This document shows, one piece after another, positions 1 through 12,633 of a stretch of 64,000 bases of DNA. The notes under the pieces are model-generated. The model worked only from the letters and a program-made list of their open reading frames with translations, was not told the DNA's origin and made no database searches. The translations under genes were made by a program, and so were the position numbers. The number at the start of each line of letters is the position of its first letter. Position 1 is the stretch's first letter. This DNA is from Malachius bipustulatus (taxonomy: Eukaryota; Arthropoda; Insecta; Coleoptera; Melyridae), in assembly GCA_910589415.1 (NCBI GenBank), contig OU342636.1:3640437-3704436 (forward strand). The letters run 5' to 3'.

Positions 1-299
1 ATTTTCTTCTCCCGTCTTTGTCATATCCCTACTCGAACAAATACCTCAATTCGCAGCATCAATATAAACAAGCTCATAAAATTGTCAAGTGGCATTAATA
101 ATAGCCATCTAATTTACTACCTCCTTCCTGCTTGGTAGTAGGAATTTGATTTTTTCCCTTTAAATGAGACTACATAAACGTTTAAACGCGTTTAATAACT
201 ACGATTACACCTTTAATGAATTTGTAGGAAATATACAGCCCTAGTCTATAGACACTATGTGACATTATACCGCAATAACTCTACCGCGCAACATTTATA
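1..299. other. No recognisable feature
   Basis: AT-rich sequence in the 3' part of the NPC1 locus. I see no exon, repeat terminus or conserved motif here. Confidence 0.5.
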
Positions 300-2090
300 A
301 TATTTATATTTATTTATTTTATTTATTTATTTACACCACATAATATGTTACAATTTAATATTAATTCTTAACATTTTACCAGAGATCGCAGAGAACAAAC
401 CAGTATTATCAAACAGCAGCCTTCTTTTGTTTACCCAGCAAGGAGGAACACTATGTTCCCGTACGCTGGTGTGGTTCAAAATTACAAAAAAAAAAAACAA
501 ACAAACAAACCAAAGGCACCAATATAATATACCGATACTAATAAACCTAAACAAAAAACACAAAACAAAATACCCCAACAAAAAAAAAATCAAATAAAAG
601 CAAACAAATAAGCCGACGGTGGGATGCAGTCCCACACATCGATCAACTCCAATCCTGAACTCTAATCCAGTTCTTTAAAAGAGTCCTATCCCTTTTCTCA
701 CCTACATTATTCAGCAACTTAAATTCTTTCGGCAGTCTATTGAACACGGAAATAGCTGTATATCTGTATCTACACTTGCCACTGTTAAGCTTGCACGCAA
801 TCAGTGGGATGCTCTTATGTCTGGTCGCGGTGTCATTACTTAAGTACTCTCTTCTTAAGTTACTGCAATCATAGAGTAAACATTCATATTTGTATGCCTG
901 TTCAATTGTAAGTGGCCTGATGGTAATGTTTATCTTTTTGTAGCTGCCGCTGCCACCGAAGACAATCTTCAACAAACGCTTTTGTAAACTGGTCAGTGTA
1001 ATCAGAACACTCTGGTAAGCAAAACCCCACGCCAAAATACCATATGTGGCTATGCTATGAAATAGTGCATAGTACACTGACAGTAATTGACTTGCATTTA
1101 GTACAAATTTCAATCTGTAAAACACAAACAACAGATATTTAGTTTTTTTATAACGCAGACTATGTGATCCTCCCATCTGAACTTGCAATCCAAAACCAAA
1201 CCCAAGTATTTTGTTTTAGTTGTTCTACAAACATCAGTATTATTAACAGTAACTGAGAAATCGCCGGGATGAGAGTCATCATATTTACCAAATGTCATAA
1301 ATACTGTCTTTTGAATGTTTGTCACTAATTTATTTTTGTAGAACCAGTTAAATACTATATTCAGTTTGTCAGTAAGAATATTGTTAAGGTTTGACCATGA
1401 GTCAGAACTACAGCAAACCGCTGTGTCATCGGCATAGGAAGCAATACCCTCCACTTGAGAAAGTAGGGAGTTTACATAGATAAGAAAAAGCAGCGGCCCA
1501 AGTATTGTACCCTGTGGAACCCCTATGTTTACAGTATAGTATTCACTTATAGCACTGTTTACTACGGTTCATATTTGCCTATCCCTGAGATAGTTTCTAA
1601 ATAACTGAAGTGCAATTCCTCTAATTCCACAGCTTTCTAGTTTGCCCAGTAATAACTCATGGTCCACGCAATCAAATGCTTTACAAACATCAATAAAAGC
1701 CACCACCGTTGGCTGTGATGCATCAAGCTTTGTATTTGCATAGTCACTTATTCTTGCTAGTGCATCTTTACATCCTCTGTTTATCTGAAAGCCATATTGA
1801 TGTTCCGATATTATTTTATTGGAAACTACAAAATCAGACAGTCTTCCATGAATCAACCTCTCGAAAATCTTAGCAAAATTAGAAATAAGAGATATCGGTC
1901 TATAATTAGCAGGTACATGCTTATCACCTCCCTTGTATACTGGCACCACATCAGCCCTTTTAAAATATTGTGGGTAGTGTCCTGTTTCAAAACACCTGTT
2001 AAACATACTACACAATAGAGATGCCAAGCAAGTATCCAGTTTTTTAATAACAGTTGCATGTATTCTGTCAACACCACATTATATTAATAT
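300..2090 (-). mobile_element. Decayed non-LTR retrotransposon (LINE), 5'-truncated
   Basis: Minus-strand fragments of a reverse transcriptase occur in several frames. At 2027-1569: YFKRADVVPVYKGGDK, NYRPISLISNFAKIFERLIH, QYGFQINRGCKDAL and AFIDVCKAFDCVDHELLLGK. At 1454-1110: SYADDTAVCC (the YADD catalytic motif) and KYLGLVLDCKFRWEDH. At 1188-643: the C-terminal tail with YGILAWGFA and LQKRLLKIVF. Frameshifts and stops break the ORF. The 3' end at about 300-345 is a run of ATAAATAAAT-like repeats, as expected for a target-primed LINE tail. The 5' half (endonuclease) is missing, typical of 5' truncation. The motifs resemble the Jockey/CR1 group; the clade is uncertain. Confidence 0.8.
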
Positions 2091-2652
2091 TTACAATAAA
2101 TTGTGATTAAGAGACTAACCAGTCCGTAATGTAAAAATTTTTCATAACATTATCAACTTAAAAACTTTCAAGTCAGAACCTAAATCCCAAGAAACTGATC
2201 AAAACAATATACTTTATCGGCAATAATTGGTTCAGTGTAATACACAATTTTCTAATTCTTAAAATTATCGGATGCTGTCCATTTTCAGTAAGTAGTCTTT
2301 GGGTGTGCTGAGCTACCCCCTATGAAATTTCAACCTGATCAGTGCAACTTTCAAACACTTAGGGCCGGTTGCACAAACGTAAATTAAAAAAAGTTTGAGA
2401 AAATTACCGATTTAAAATGCCCTGGTTTATCAAAATATTGGCCTGATATTGCTGAAAATAAGTTTTACTCCCTTTAAGAAGAGTTAATTGCTGATAAAAA
2501 ATAAAATATCATATTTTAGGTATTCTGAACAATGTGGTTCCATGGTAACAATTAAAAATAAAATAAAAATACCCAAGCAACAGCTCTGTTGCTGTTGCCA
2601 TGACACCTATTATTATTGCCTTATATATTTATTATGATAATTATTAGGTATA

Positions 2653-3458
2653 CAGGGTTATTCACGGTATACGCCACGGAAGATTATGGCCGTGTCTCTT
2701 GATTTTAGGATCCTTTTATTTTTGAAGTGGATAGAGACCCGGCAGAAGTACGTTTTAAAATTATATGCATAATGTACAGGTATCCCAAAAGCATGAAACA
2801 TATCAAAGTTATGTTTTTTTAAATGGAATGCTCCTATGTTATTGCATTTTTAGATTGCCTGGGAAGAAAAAAGAAGATTGGCTTTTACAGTTGGTGTTTA
2901 AATTCAGAAGTTTTTGAGTTATAAACAAGTGAAAATCGTCATTTTTCAAGTTCAAGGCCCTGTACAACGAAAGCGGTTCAAGATAGAGAAAAACGGCTTA
3001 CATGTCCCTATTTTAACTTTTCATGTAGGTACTATCCCTATGGTATAGAAACATTTGTATTTTCTTTGATTTTTTTATTTGTCGACGCGTGGAGAAATCT
3101 CAGAATTTTTCAAATTTTTTATCACCCAGTATAAATATTTTATCTACATCATTGGATAGTACATGAAAAGTTAAAATAGGGACATGTAAGACGTTTTTCT
3201 CTATCTTGAACCGCTTTCGTACTGTAAAGCCAATCTTCTTTTTTCTTCCCAGGCAATCTAAAAATGCAATAACATAGGAGCATTCCATTTAAAAAAACAT
3301 AACTTTGATATGTTTCATGCTTTTGGGATACCTGTACATTATGAATATAATTTTAAAACGTACCTCTGCCGGGTCTCTATCCACTCCAAAAATAAAAAGA
3401 TCCTAAAATCAAGAGACACGGCCATAATCTTCCGTGGCGTATACTGTGAATAACCCTG
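2653..3458. mobile_element. Foldback (long inverted repeat) element FB1, TA target site
   Basis: The two halves are inverted copies. The left end CAGGGTTATTCACGGTATAC is mirrored by the right end GTATACTGTGAATAACCCTG, each flanked by TA. The arms extend nearly to the centre (about 3080), so the element would form one long hairpin. There is no transposase. TA duplication and CAGGG ends point to mobilisation by a Tc1/mariner-type enzyme. The inner part of the arms (blocks with TTATAAACAAGTGAAAATCG and ACATGTCCCTATTTTAAC) is shared with foldbacks that have quite different ends. Confidence 0.85.
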
Positions 3459-3794
3459 TATAAAGGTTATTGTTGTGGTTATTATTGTATTAGGTAAAAA
3501 GCCGCTAGTTTAAATGGGCCGTAGCTCGCTTATGTGATGTCTCCGACTCATAGTGTCTCAAAATGATCACTGAGGCGCCCTCTAACGTCCCTGAAAGTAG
3601 CTACCTTTGGGAACTAGCCACCCTGTATACTACATTACATGTGTCTACTGTTCTATGCTGGAAGCCTGTTATTGGTGTAATTGGGCCTCCATTCTTGGAT
3701 TCCTTTGTAATTTTGAAGTGTTGTTACAAACATGCAACAATTAATTTGACAAGTTGTCAAGGTGTGACCGAGAATAAATTATTGAAGGAACCAA

Positions 3795-4192
3795 CGGTTC
3801 GCTCACCGGCTGCAATAGTGGCACAACTCAAAAATCCTTAAAATCGCACTAACTGTTGCATCAAATGTTAAATTTAATACTCTTCCTTGCAACAAGACTG
3901 GCAGAAAATTAGGTATCATAGATTTCCCGATATGGCGAATTTGTCACTAAAGCATTTTAACAATTTGTGCTTCTAAGTCGGACCAATGCACATTTTCAGT
4001 ATGCCACTGACTTTGTAGGAGGATGTCTTGTTGTGTACGTACAATAGTGGCACTTTTGATTAATACCGGTATAGTACGAGTTTTATTATTTGATATAAAT
4101 TTATTAATTTATTATTTATAAATCTTTAAAGTCAAATAATATCTCCAATATTACTATTTTTGAGTTGTGCCACTATTGCCGCCAGTGAGCGG
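3795..4192. repeat. MITE-like repeat with about 40-bp terminal inverted repeats
   Basis: Sequence near 3800 (TTCGCTCACCGGCTGCAATA then GTGGCACAACTCAAAAAT) is repeated inverted near 4155-4192 (ATTTTTGAGTTGTGCCACTA then TTGCCGCCAGTGAGCGGG). The interior is AT-rich without coding potential. Exact ends and target duplication are uncertain. The 92-codon ORF at 3563-3841 overlaps the left end and has no family resemblance. Confidence 0.55.
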
Positions 4193-4639
4193 GTTGAACT
4201 GTTCAAGTCAGTTTGAGAGCCACTGACATAAAATTTATTCACGTAATGACACTCTTCCTTTGTGCTGTCAATTTAATTCTCATTCAAAACCAATGTTGAC
4301 GTATATTTATTTCTGTGGGATGGAGTGTTTAGACAAACTGGACAGTTTCTATGAGAACCACATATGAAACAAAATAAATCGAAACATCAGAAGGATGTGT
4401 ATTCTTAAGCGATACATATGACTTTTAAAACTTATTAGTACTATATTAACAACTTATAGGAATTTTGAAATATAATTTTTACTTGTAAGCGGTTTTCTCA
4501 TACATTCGCCAATTTTTAATTTTTTAATCCGTTCTTTTACTTGCCTGACTTAACTTAATTTCCTTTAACTGTTAATTTATTATTACAATTTTGGAAACCT
4601 TAACACTAATAATAATTGTAATAAAGAAATACTACTTAC

Positions 4640-4913
4640 ACTTATCATGTGGACAGAACTCGTTAGTTTTGGGATTGATTCTGCAACAGCTCTTAGGAAT
4701 TGAGGACCAATCTATATAATCGTCCATCCAACTAGAAGACGGTCTAGCAATAAAGGTTGCGTTGGGCATTTTTGAAGCAGCAAATACTTGAGCAAAGAGA
4801 GAATCGACATCGCAATAAAGGCCTCCACAAATAAGATTCTGAGCTTTAGGTGTACTATAATTTAGACCTTCTTTTACCACAAAATACAGTGGAGGACCAA
4901 TACTTAGGTAATC
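4640..4913 (-). CDS. NPC1: NPC1 exon: C-terminal luminal domain (last exon seen)
   Basis: The acceptor is CTTTCACAG before GATTACCTA at 4913. The donor T|GTAAGT leaves one base of a codon at 4640 (phase 1), so the gene continues leftward. Translation: DYLSIGPPLYFVVKEGLNYS, NLICGGLYCDVDSLFAQVF, SSSWMDDYIDWSSIPKSCCR, ending FCPHDK. These correspond to the GPP-YFV, CGG-C, SSW-DDY-DW and SCCR motifs of the Cys-rich C-terminal luminal domain. I found no further NPC1 exon between 1 and 4639, so the remaining transmembrane helices lie outside the window. Confidence 0.95.
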
Positions 4914-5289
4914 CTGTGAAAGAAAGGAAAACAAAGTTAATCACTTTCATTATAACATAACGGAATCCAGCATTGTTTCACAAATTTATTTTTGCCCTGG
5001 ATAGATTAGCTTCAAGAATCGTGAGCAACATTTTTTCCACAACAGACTCACCAGCGGCACATGATTTTTAAACAAGCTCTACTTACACACTGCTCTGACT
5101 AAAAAAAAACTACCTACACATTCAGTAAATTTTACTGTAATGTGGTGCTATACTTTAGCTATGTAATTGTACCTACATTTCGATATTTAATAGTTATCAA
5201 CAAAACCTTAAAAATGTATTTAATTTACGAAATAAAAATGCTTGGTGTAACTGTAGGTACTCAGTAATTTAAAATGAATTTCTTTATAT

Positions 5290-6740
5290 GCTTTTAACAC
5301 TGGTATTGAATACATCAACAGAATCCTGAAATTCATGATACAGTCTGCACATGGATTGAAGCAACGATGACTGCAGAGACCTAGTGCGAGGTGTATAGAA
5401 ATAAACTGTAAGGATATTCCGAGTCATAAATCTAGGCACGTTATATGAGATTTGTTAGAGTAGACTGGGGCAGTTTAGACAAGACGTTTCAGATCAAACC
5501 AATGCAGTAGATGTATGTCTTGTAGACTGATGACCAAATCGCAGAGTCGTATTCAAATTTGGAGCGAACAAGAATCTTATATAGCGTCATAAGAGTGTCA
5601 GCATTTTAAAAAAATTTGCAGTTTCTAATTATAAATCCAACCAATCTACATACAGACTTGACAACGCTCTCGACATAGGCAACAAATGTGCGCCCAGTGT
5701 CAAATACAAAGCCAAAGTCACGAATCAGTTCCACCCTTGGCAAAAATGTACTGTCCACATTATAACTGTAGTGAATAGGGTTTTTATTCCTGTGGTACGT
5801 CATTACACTACATTAGTGCCCGTATTCATCAAACTTCAAAATATAACTCTGGAGTTAAATTTTGAATTTTCTGACAGCTGATTGGTCAAATGCTCAATCC
5901 CTACGAACGCTACGAATTTTGAACCAATGACATGTTCCAAAATATAACCCCAGGGGTTATATTTATTGATGAATACCGGCCTTAGAGATGTTTAACTTTA
6001 GATCGTTTGATTGGCACCATGAGTGTAGCCGATCAATGTAATCCTGCAAGCACAGCGCATCGTCAGAAGATTTTAGTCATCAGCATACAGCAGACAGTTT
6101 TCAAAAGGTTCATCATCAATGAACATAATAAAGAGTAGCGGTCCCAGAATGGACCCCTGGGAGACTCCTGAAGTAGGGTGAAAAGTGCAAGATCTTCTGA
6201 CTTTTACAAACTGTTGTAGGAGCGCTATTGTAGGTAGTTTTCCAGGATTCGAATTATGTTCCCAGGCAGAGACCAAAGCGATTATCTCATGGTTAACAAT
6301 ATCAAAAGCTTTACTGAGATTAGTATAAATAACATCAACTTGATGACCACTACCGAGATTATCCAATATTAATTGTGTCGTAACTGTCAAGTTTGTTATC
6401 GTTGATCTGTCTTTTTAAAAGCTGAGCTGAAAATACAAGACTCTATGAGAAATGTGATTGACAAGAAGTTGGTAGAGACATATCTCAAATAGTTTTGCAA
6501 AATTATTGAGAAGAACTTATAAAAGCCTATAACTGGTTACGTCAGTATGATCACCTTTTTATAAAATTGGAGCGATGTAGGAGGATTTCCAGAGAGAGGG
6601 AAATATACTGGAGGAAAGTATTCCACTGAAAATATGTGGAATGAAAATATGTCTTGTGAAGAATCTGGAAATACCATAAAGGGCAAATGTATTTTTCAAT
6701 AAACTACAAATCACTTCCTCTGAAACTTAAAATTTTTAAA
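5290..6740 (-). mobile_element. Decayed LINE remnant (reverse transcriptase) in NPC1 intron
   Basis: Minus-strand reverse-transcriptase motifs are present. At 6390-6073: DVIYTNLSKAFDIVNHEII, SGVSQGSILGPLLFIMFIDD and CLLYADD (catalytic YADD). At 5803-5606: VDSTFLPRVELIRDFGFVFD and VKSVCRLVGFIIRNCKFF. Below that, weaker remnants such as a segment like LYKILVRSKFEYDSAIW occur in other frames. Several stops and frameshifts show it is dead. It lies in the same orientation as NPC1. The motifs fit the Jockey/CR1 type; both ends are poorly defined. Confidence 0.75.
5816..5981. mobile_element. MITE (166 bp) with TTA target duplication
   Basis: The left end GTGCCCGTATTCATC is mirrored by the right end GATGAATACCGGCC, each bounded by TTA (5813-5815 and 5982-5984). 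The interior has matching ATATAACTC/ATATAACCCC blocks and a perfect small hairpin ATAACCCCAGGGGTTAT. TTA duplication and a GGCCGGTATT-like terminus suit a PIF/Harbinger-derived MITE. It sits inside the LINE remnant, so it is younger. Confidence 0.7.
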
Positions 6741-6792
6741 GCAACTAAATCGGTTTACACTATGTAACACCACAAGTAATTTACTTACTCAC

Positions 6793-7104
6793 CTTCAAAA
6801 ACTTAAAATATTTCAGAACAAAACTGTCTTCGGGCATACTGAGTTCTTGATCTAGGCCAATTTCAATATGAGGGACCACTGCTATAGAAGAGCAAATCCA
6901 ACCGAAAAATAAAATCATTACTATTCCTCTCATATACTTATTCATGACAACTGGCACATAGACGGATTTGAAGAAAGAATAGAGCAAACCATCTTCATTT
7001 GGTGGTCGTTCTTTCTTTGATGCGGAAAGGAAACAACAAACATCAAATCGATTTGAAGTCTGCCGCTTGGTATCCAACGACAGCAGAGCCACAAAGCAAG
7101 ATAT
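6793..7104 (-). CDS. NPC1: NPC1 exon: last sterol-sensing-domain helix and following transmembrane segment
   Basis: The acceptor is TTTTTACAG before ATATCTTGC at 7104 and the donor AAG|GTGAGT is at 6793, phase 0 on both sides. Translation begins ISCFVALLSLDTKRQTSNRF (end of the sterol-sensing domain and the D-x-KRQ cytosolic motif), then DVCCF, a cytosolic stretch, MRGIVMILFFGWICSSIAVV (membrane helix), and IGLDQELSMPEDSFVLKYF, the start of the second large luminal domain. The intron to the preceding exon is only 324 bp, the shortest in the window. Confidence 0.95.
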
Positions 7105-7428
7105 CTGTAAAAATACAAATAATTAATGATCTTATCAATACGGGAAAATTTTTGTTACCTGCCTTAAGACGAGTTTCATAATAAAAAAAAAAACTTACTA
7201 ACCTCTAAAATTTAAAGTCTAATTTCACCTCGGTTACTATGGTTATTAATAATAGTTGAAAGTGACTTTTAATGAAAGTGGCTAAAATTTAATTTTATGA
7301 TGAGACCGGCTGTTATTTATCAACGGATATCGAGACAGATGAAGATTTTCGTTTCACTGCCCCCTCTGAACGCCTAATCATGCAGTTTGACTTAATTCTT
7401 ATACAATTAATCAGTTATAACTACTTAC

Positions 7429-7830
7429 TTGTAGCACAAAATCAAACAACAAAGCCATTCCGGCATAAAGGGCAAATGCCTTAACAGCTGGCATATCAGA
7501 CAATCCTCCCAAGAAAAAACAGCAACATTCAGATACGCTAGTAAGTAACATGGAAGGTCCAACTTTTCCAACCACTCTGCCAATATGCTCATCTTGGGTC
7601 TCGCCGGGTTTCCTAGCTTCGCGTTGTAGCGTTTGGACTAATATAAATATGTTGTCAACTCCTACTGCTAACACCAGAAACGGAATAACTTCAATGATGA
7701 TGAGTGTTGCTGGCAGACCGATGAAACCAAATAAGCCAACTGATGATATTACCGAGGCTAACACAATCAAGACACCGCCCAAGCCCAAGGTGATCTTGCT
7801 GTCGACCAATAATCTGCTGCAGGAGTTCAC
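7429..7830 (-). CDS. NPC1: NPC1 exon: core of sterol-sensing domain
   Basis: The acceptor is TTTTTCAG before GTGAACTCC at 7830 and the donor CAA|GTAAGT is at 7429, both phase 0. The translation contains RLLVDSKITLGLGGVLIVLA, GLPATLIIIEVIPFLVLAVG, VDNIFILVQ and SECCCFFLGGLSDMPAVKAF, i.e. several helices of the five-helix sterol-sensing domain shared with Patched, SCAP and HMG-CoA reductase. The motif EVIPFLVLAVGVDNIF is nearly invariant in NPC1 proteins. About 20 kb of transposon-filled intron separates this exon from the preceding one at 27791-28312. Confidence 0.96.
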
Positions 7831-8679
7831 CTGAAAAATATTAATCGTAATTTTTATTATAAAAATAGACTTTCACTATTAGAGTTACATAGGGTGTCAA
7901 TAAACGATATCAACATGCCACATTTCACAATTTAACACTGAATAGTTTATGTACCGGGTGGGCAACTAAAAATGGACGCCGGCCATATCCCAGCCATATA
8001 TCAACGACTCGTCGCACACCTTGGGAGTAAAAAATTTTACGAGGAAAGTGATCCCGAAAAATTATTGGAAAAAAATGACCGCCAGGGCACATAACAGACA
8101 TGACCGAATAAAATATTCTAGTTTTCTCATTATTTTCCAAAAATACGGTATATTCAAAATATCATGAGTATAATGCTTATATAACTCACAGTAGTGTGTT
8201 AGCAGCGGCACGATGCACATCGTTGCCGGACTGCAATATAGTATAGTATGAACAAACCGAAGAATTTAAATGTAAAAGGATAAAAATATAGCTGAAATGA
8301 ATAGCAAGTGTAGTGTGTGTACAAAGGAGGTTGAATGTGGAGAGCAAGGTTGGAATTGTGGATTATGTAGAAAACCAGTACACAAAGTGTGTATGAATAT
8401 TTCAGACAATGAATGCAAAATACTGAAGAAGAGTACTGCTGCACTTTGGTTTATTTGTCAACCCTGTAGAAATGATTATAAAATTTACAAACAAAGGATT
8501 TTAGAAGGTGGATTGGACATGATAGTTCAATTCATTTACAAAATGGATGAAAAAATTAAGAACAAGCGGCAGAACAAAAGGTATTAGCAAATAATATAGA
8601 TAAGATAGTAAAAAAGTTGGAAGATAAAAAGGAGAAGATATCATATAAGGATGCAATTAAAGAAACAATCACACCTGTG

Positions 8680-10972
8680 CAGCGCCGGATTACCCACAAG
8701 GCTACCTAGGCTGTAGCCTAGGGGCGCAAAGCTTGGTGGGGCGCCGGAGGCGCCCTTAAAACTTGTAAATGCATGTGTAAATGCATAAATACTTAGGTAC
8801 TAAAAATAATGAAATATACATTTCCGAGCTAGGATAATATAATACCTACCTACTGCCCGCACGCAGGCGACAAGTTCATAGGGGCGGCGGGCGAGAGAAA
8901 AAAACATCTTAATTCATAACAATAACAAAAATTATCAAAATATCATGATAAAATTAATTACTGGGAGGGTAGTATAGCCAAGGAGGCGGGGGGCGCGTGC
9001 AGGATCCTGGACAACTTTTCACAATATTACATAATCAGGGCCTTTCTAACCACAGAGTTAATAGGGCTGTAGGCAAGGGGCGCAAGCCTTTTGGTGGCGG
9101 ATGTTTTTATTGAAGTATTTTTTGTGATTATTTATTAGTCATTTAGTTATTATAGTTTTCACATCTCAGTACCTACATGTTTAACTAAGTAGTGGGAAAT
9201 TGCGTAACTTATTTTAACATTGAAAATAATTTCGCTTGCTGATGCGCATTTTCTTTGGAGCCGGACATACATAACTAGTGTTAAATTATTTAGAATTCAT
9301 ACTGCACTAACTTATTTGTAATCCATCAGTCGTCATTGGCTTATTCCCAGCGTTAGCTATCCTTTACGCATTTCATCTGAGAAAAGGGCACATTACTTTC
9401 AGTGGCCCATAGGCCCCAAATATCTTAGAACAGCTCTGGCCTGTACAGACTACCCACGGAACGCCGAACCTGATTCATGTTCTTCTATAATAAAATTAGG
9501 TACCTAGAGTTCTATATTATTTTCCTTTTCTTGAAAAATTCGTGATACATATGCATGTCTTGGTTCTTGAATTGACGATATCGAACAACGAAGGCTTTGG
9601 CCATATTAAAACCAGATGGTGGCTCTAACCCAACTTCTATTCAACTCTATATATTATCCGGCGGACCTTTCCAATGCTTGAACGTAATGCGAAAATGTAC
9701 AGGGTGAGGCGCGAGAACCTTAGGGCATATTTATATGGAGAAGTCCTGGGAGTAGAAGTCTAAAAATTTGTACGTGTAAAATTTCGATTTTGACGAGCTG
9801 AACTAAAATATTTACAAACCCTCACCATTTCCGGTTATACCGGAAGTTGCCATCAACTTTCGTATTTTAGATGGGACACCCTGTATATTATTAAATTTTC
9901 AGATTGTCTGAAAAAATGTAATAAAAATGGTGTTTATAGTTCAAAATTTGAACGACTGGTTTATGAGTTATAAACAAATGAAAATCGCAATTTTCCATTT
10001 TCAAAGCAGCTTACGTCGAAAACGGGTCAAGATAGATGAAAACGGCTTACATGTCCCTATCATGTCCCTTACATGTCCCTATCATAGTATCCTATGGTGC
10101 TGATGAAATTTGTATACAAAGTGATGAAAAATCAGCTACCTACATATTTTCAAAAAGAAAATAATAAATAATTTTTTTTTGTAGGTACTCCAGCGTAGTA
10201 TACAAAAAGTTAGGATAGGGACATGTAAGCCGTTTTCCGATATCTTGACCCGTTTTCAAGCTACGCTGCTTTGAAAATGGAAAATTGCAATTTTCATTTG
10301 TTTATAACTCATTAATTGGTCGTTACAAATTTGAACTGTAAACATCATTTTTATTACTGTTTCTCAGGCAATCTAAAAATGTAATAATATACAGGGTGTA
10401 CCATTTAAAAAAAGAAAAATATGGCAACTTCCGGTATAACCGGAAGTGGTGTGGAGTTGTAAATATTTTAGTTCAGCTCGTCAAAATCGAAACTATACAT
10501 TTACAAATTTTTAGACTTCTACTCCCAACACTTCTCCATATAAAAATGCCCTAAGGTTCTCGCGCCTCACCCTGTATAGCTAACAGTTATAAATGCAGTT
10601 ATTCCTTATAGCGTGATTAACATTTTCGCACTTGTTTTTTCAAAAATTTTCTCGGGGGAGAACCCCCGAACCCCCCTCATTCCTGGGGGATACTCCGTAC
10701 CCCCCAGACCCCCCGGTTGGACTCCATAATGCTAGCATATCTTTGACACAATTCACTCACAAAAAGCGCAGCAGAATTTACCTCATGAAATACCTACACA
10801 TTTCTTTCTATTAATGTCTAATTTTACATACAAAAAATTGCTCTTTGCCATTCCTTAGATAGAGACTTTTTCCATAAGAGGGGAGAGAGGGCGACAATTA
10901 CTAAAATTCAACTAAAAAGGGGCGCTGTTATTTAATTAGCCTAGGGCGCTGCAAACCTCTAATCCGGCGCTG
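8680..10972. mobile_element. hAT transposon, non-autonomous or decayed, 8-bp target duplication
   Basis: The terminal inverted repeat CAGCGCCGGATTA opens at 8680 and TAATCCGGCGCTG closes at 10972. The flanks are an exact 8-bp duplication CACCTGTG (8672-8679 and 10973-10980). The empty site is visible in copy 2 of the host retroelement, where CACCTGTG occurs once and the coding sequence runs on (18325-23561 block, near 19378). 8-bp duplication and CAG-CTG ends are diagnostic of hAT. GC-rich subterminal blocks (GGGGCGC, TAGCCTAGG) lie at both ends. I see no intact transposase. A foldback (9700-10574) is inserted within it. Confidence 0.88.
9700..10574. mobile_element. Foldback element FB2, TA target site
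   Basis: The ends CAGGGTGAGGCGCGAGAACC and GGTTCTCGCGCCTCACCCTG are exact inverted copies flanked by TA. Arms of about 400 bp face each other around 10110-10190. The inner arm again carries blocks like TTATAAACAAATGAAAATCG and ACATGTCCCTATCAT, related to FB1 and FB3 although the ends differ. No coding capacity. Inserted in the hAT at 8680-10972. Confidence 0.88.
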
Positions 10973-11756
10973 CACCTGTGATTAATAAGCCTAAAAATAA
11001 GATAAATAAAAATGAAGTTAAAAAGGAACATGAAAAAATTGAAAAGGAATTGAGGCATACTGTTGATCCTGTCTCCAACAAAGTGAAAAGCATAAAGAAA
11101 ACAAAAGGTGGTGCTATTATAGTAAATTGTGAAACAAAACAGGATGGCGAAAATCTTAAAGCAGAAGTTAGTAAGAAGATGACAGATATGATTGAAAAGT
11201 TAAACAAGAAGAATAAAAATATGTGGACTGAGTCAAGTAAATGAAGACAAAGAAATAATCAGTCAAATTAAACAACAGAACAACTATGTGAGTCAAATAA
11301 AGATAGTTAAATTGTTAGAAACAAAGAAAAAGAGATACTGGGACTTGATTGCAGAAGCGGATGAGTCATCGTTCAAGCAGATAATGGAGATGCAAAAAAT
11401 TAACATTGGTTGGGATCGCTGTTATGTTTACGAGCACGTATATATAAAGCGATGCTTCAATTGTACAATCATAAAAAAGAAGCATGTAAAAATAGAATGG
11501 CGTGTTTCAGATGCAGCGGAGAACATTTATCAAAAGACTGCGAAAAAAATAAGAAATGTATCAATTGTGTTGAGGTGAATAGAAAATTGAATTTGAATAT
11601 GGATGTAAGTCATGATGTTTTTGATGTAAATTGTGTGTATACAAGAAGAAAATAGAACAGAAAAAGAAGAAAATGGTGAATATTTGGTAGAAATCAATGG
11701 ACAAGTGAAAGTAGGACACTATCAGATTGTTGCATTGTTGATAAACATAACACATA

Positions 11757-12633
11757 CAGGGGGTGTCCCAGCTTATTCGAAGCGGTCTCTGTAGGCCAAA
11801 CGATGGATTTTTTCCAAAAAAAATTTGCAAATTCAAGTACAGAATCACAATGGCCATAATTTAAAATTATTTTGGAGTATACAGAGTGTCCCATATGACA
11901 GTGGCATATCAAAGTTATGTTTTTTTAAATGGAATGCTCCTATGTTATTGCATTTTTAGATTGTCTGAGAAGAGGAAATAAGATTGGCTTTCACAGTTGG
12001 TATTTAAATTCATATTTTTGAGTTATAAACAAGTGAAAATCGTCATTTTTCAAGTTCAAGGCCCTGTACAACGAAAACGGCTGAAGGTAGAGAAAAACGG
12101 CTTACATGTCCCTATTTTAACTTTTCATGTACTATCCTATGATGTAGATAAAATGTTTATACAGGGTGATAAAAAATTTGAAAAATTCTGAGATTTCTCC
12201 ACACGTCGCCAAATAAAAAAATCAAAGACAGTACAAATGTTTCTACACCATAGGATAGTACATAAAAAGTTAAAATAGGGACATGTAAACTGTTTTTCTC
12301 TATCTTGAACCGTTTTCGTTGTACAGGGCCTTGAACTTGAAAAATGACGATTTTCACTTGTTTATAACTCAAAAACTTCTGAATTTAAACACCAACTGTA
12401 AAAGCCAATCTTATTTTCTCTTCTCAGACAATCTAAAAATGCAATAACATAGGAGCATTCCATTTAAAAAAACATAACTTTGATATGCCACTGTCATATG
12501 GGACACTCTGTATACTCCAAAATAATTTTAAATTATGGCCATTGTGATCCTGTACTTGAATTTTCAAAAAGTTTTTTGAAAAAGTCCATCGTTTGGCCTA
12601 CAGAGACCGCTTCGAATAAGCTGGGACACCCTG
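11757..12633. mobile_element. Foldback element FB3, TA target site, empty site visible
   Basis: The ends CAGGGGGTGTCCCAGCTTAT and ATAAGCTGGGACACCCTG, followed by CGAAGCGGTCTCTGTAGGCC on both arms, are inverted copies. The TA target is duplicated (11755-11756, 12634-12635). Copy 2 of the gag-only retroelement has a single TA at the same place (about 18597), an exact empty site. Relatives lie at 13788-14279 (half), 50566-50692 (one end) and 59118-60069 (full). The arms contain an ORF with KIVIFQVQGPVQRKR; I regard it as a by-product of the repeat. Confidence 0.92.

Larger units (their letters stand above)
4914..6792 (-). other. NPC1: NPC1 intron (1.9 kb) filled by a LINE remnant
   Basis: Intron between exons 6793-7104 and 4640-4913, with GTGAGT donor and CACAG acceptor. 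Most of it is a decayed LINE (5290-6740) with a small MITE inside. Confidence 0.9.

Noticed and set aside
348..635. 95-codon ORF of low complexity
   Set aside because: It is the 3' untranslated part of the LINE at 300-2090; T-rich on the minus strand, giving Phe/Leu runs.
8297..8587. Host PHD-finger gene
   Set aside because: A second copy with unrelated flanks, zinc knuckles downstream and retroelement tails show it is ORF1 of a retroelement.
12157..12372. ORF family with KIVIFQVQGPVQRKR in several foldbacks (also 3100-3288, 11997-12191, 13702-13890, 59572-59808)
   Set aside because: These ORFs recur because the arms are the same repeat; they lie on both strands of a palindrome, lack a consistent start or end and match no protein family.
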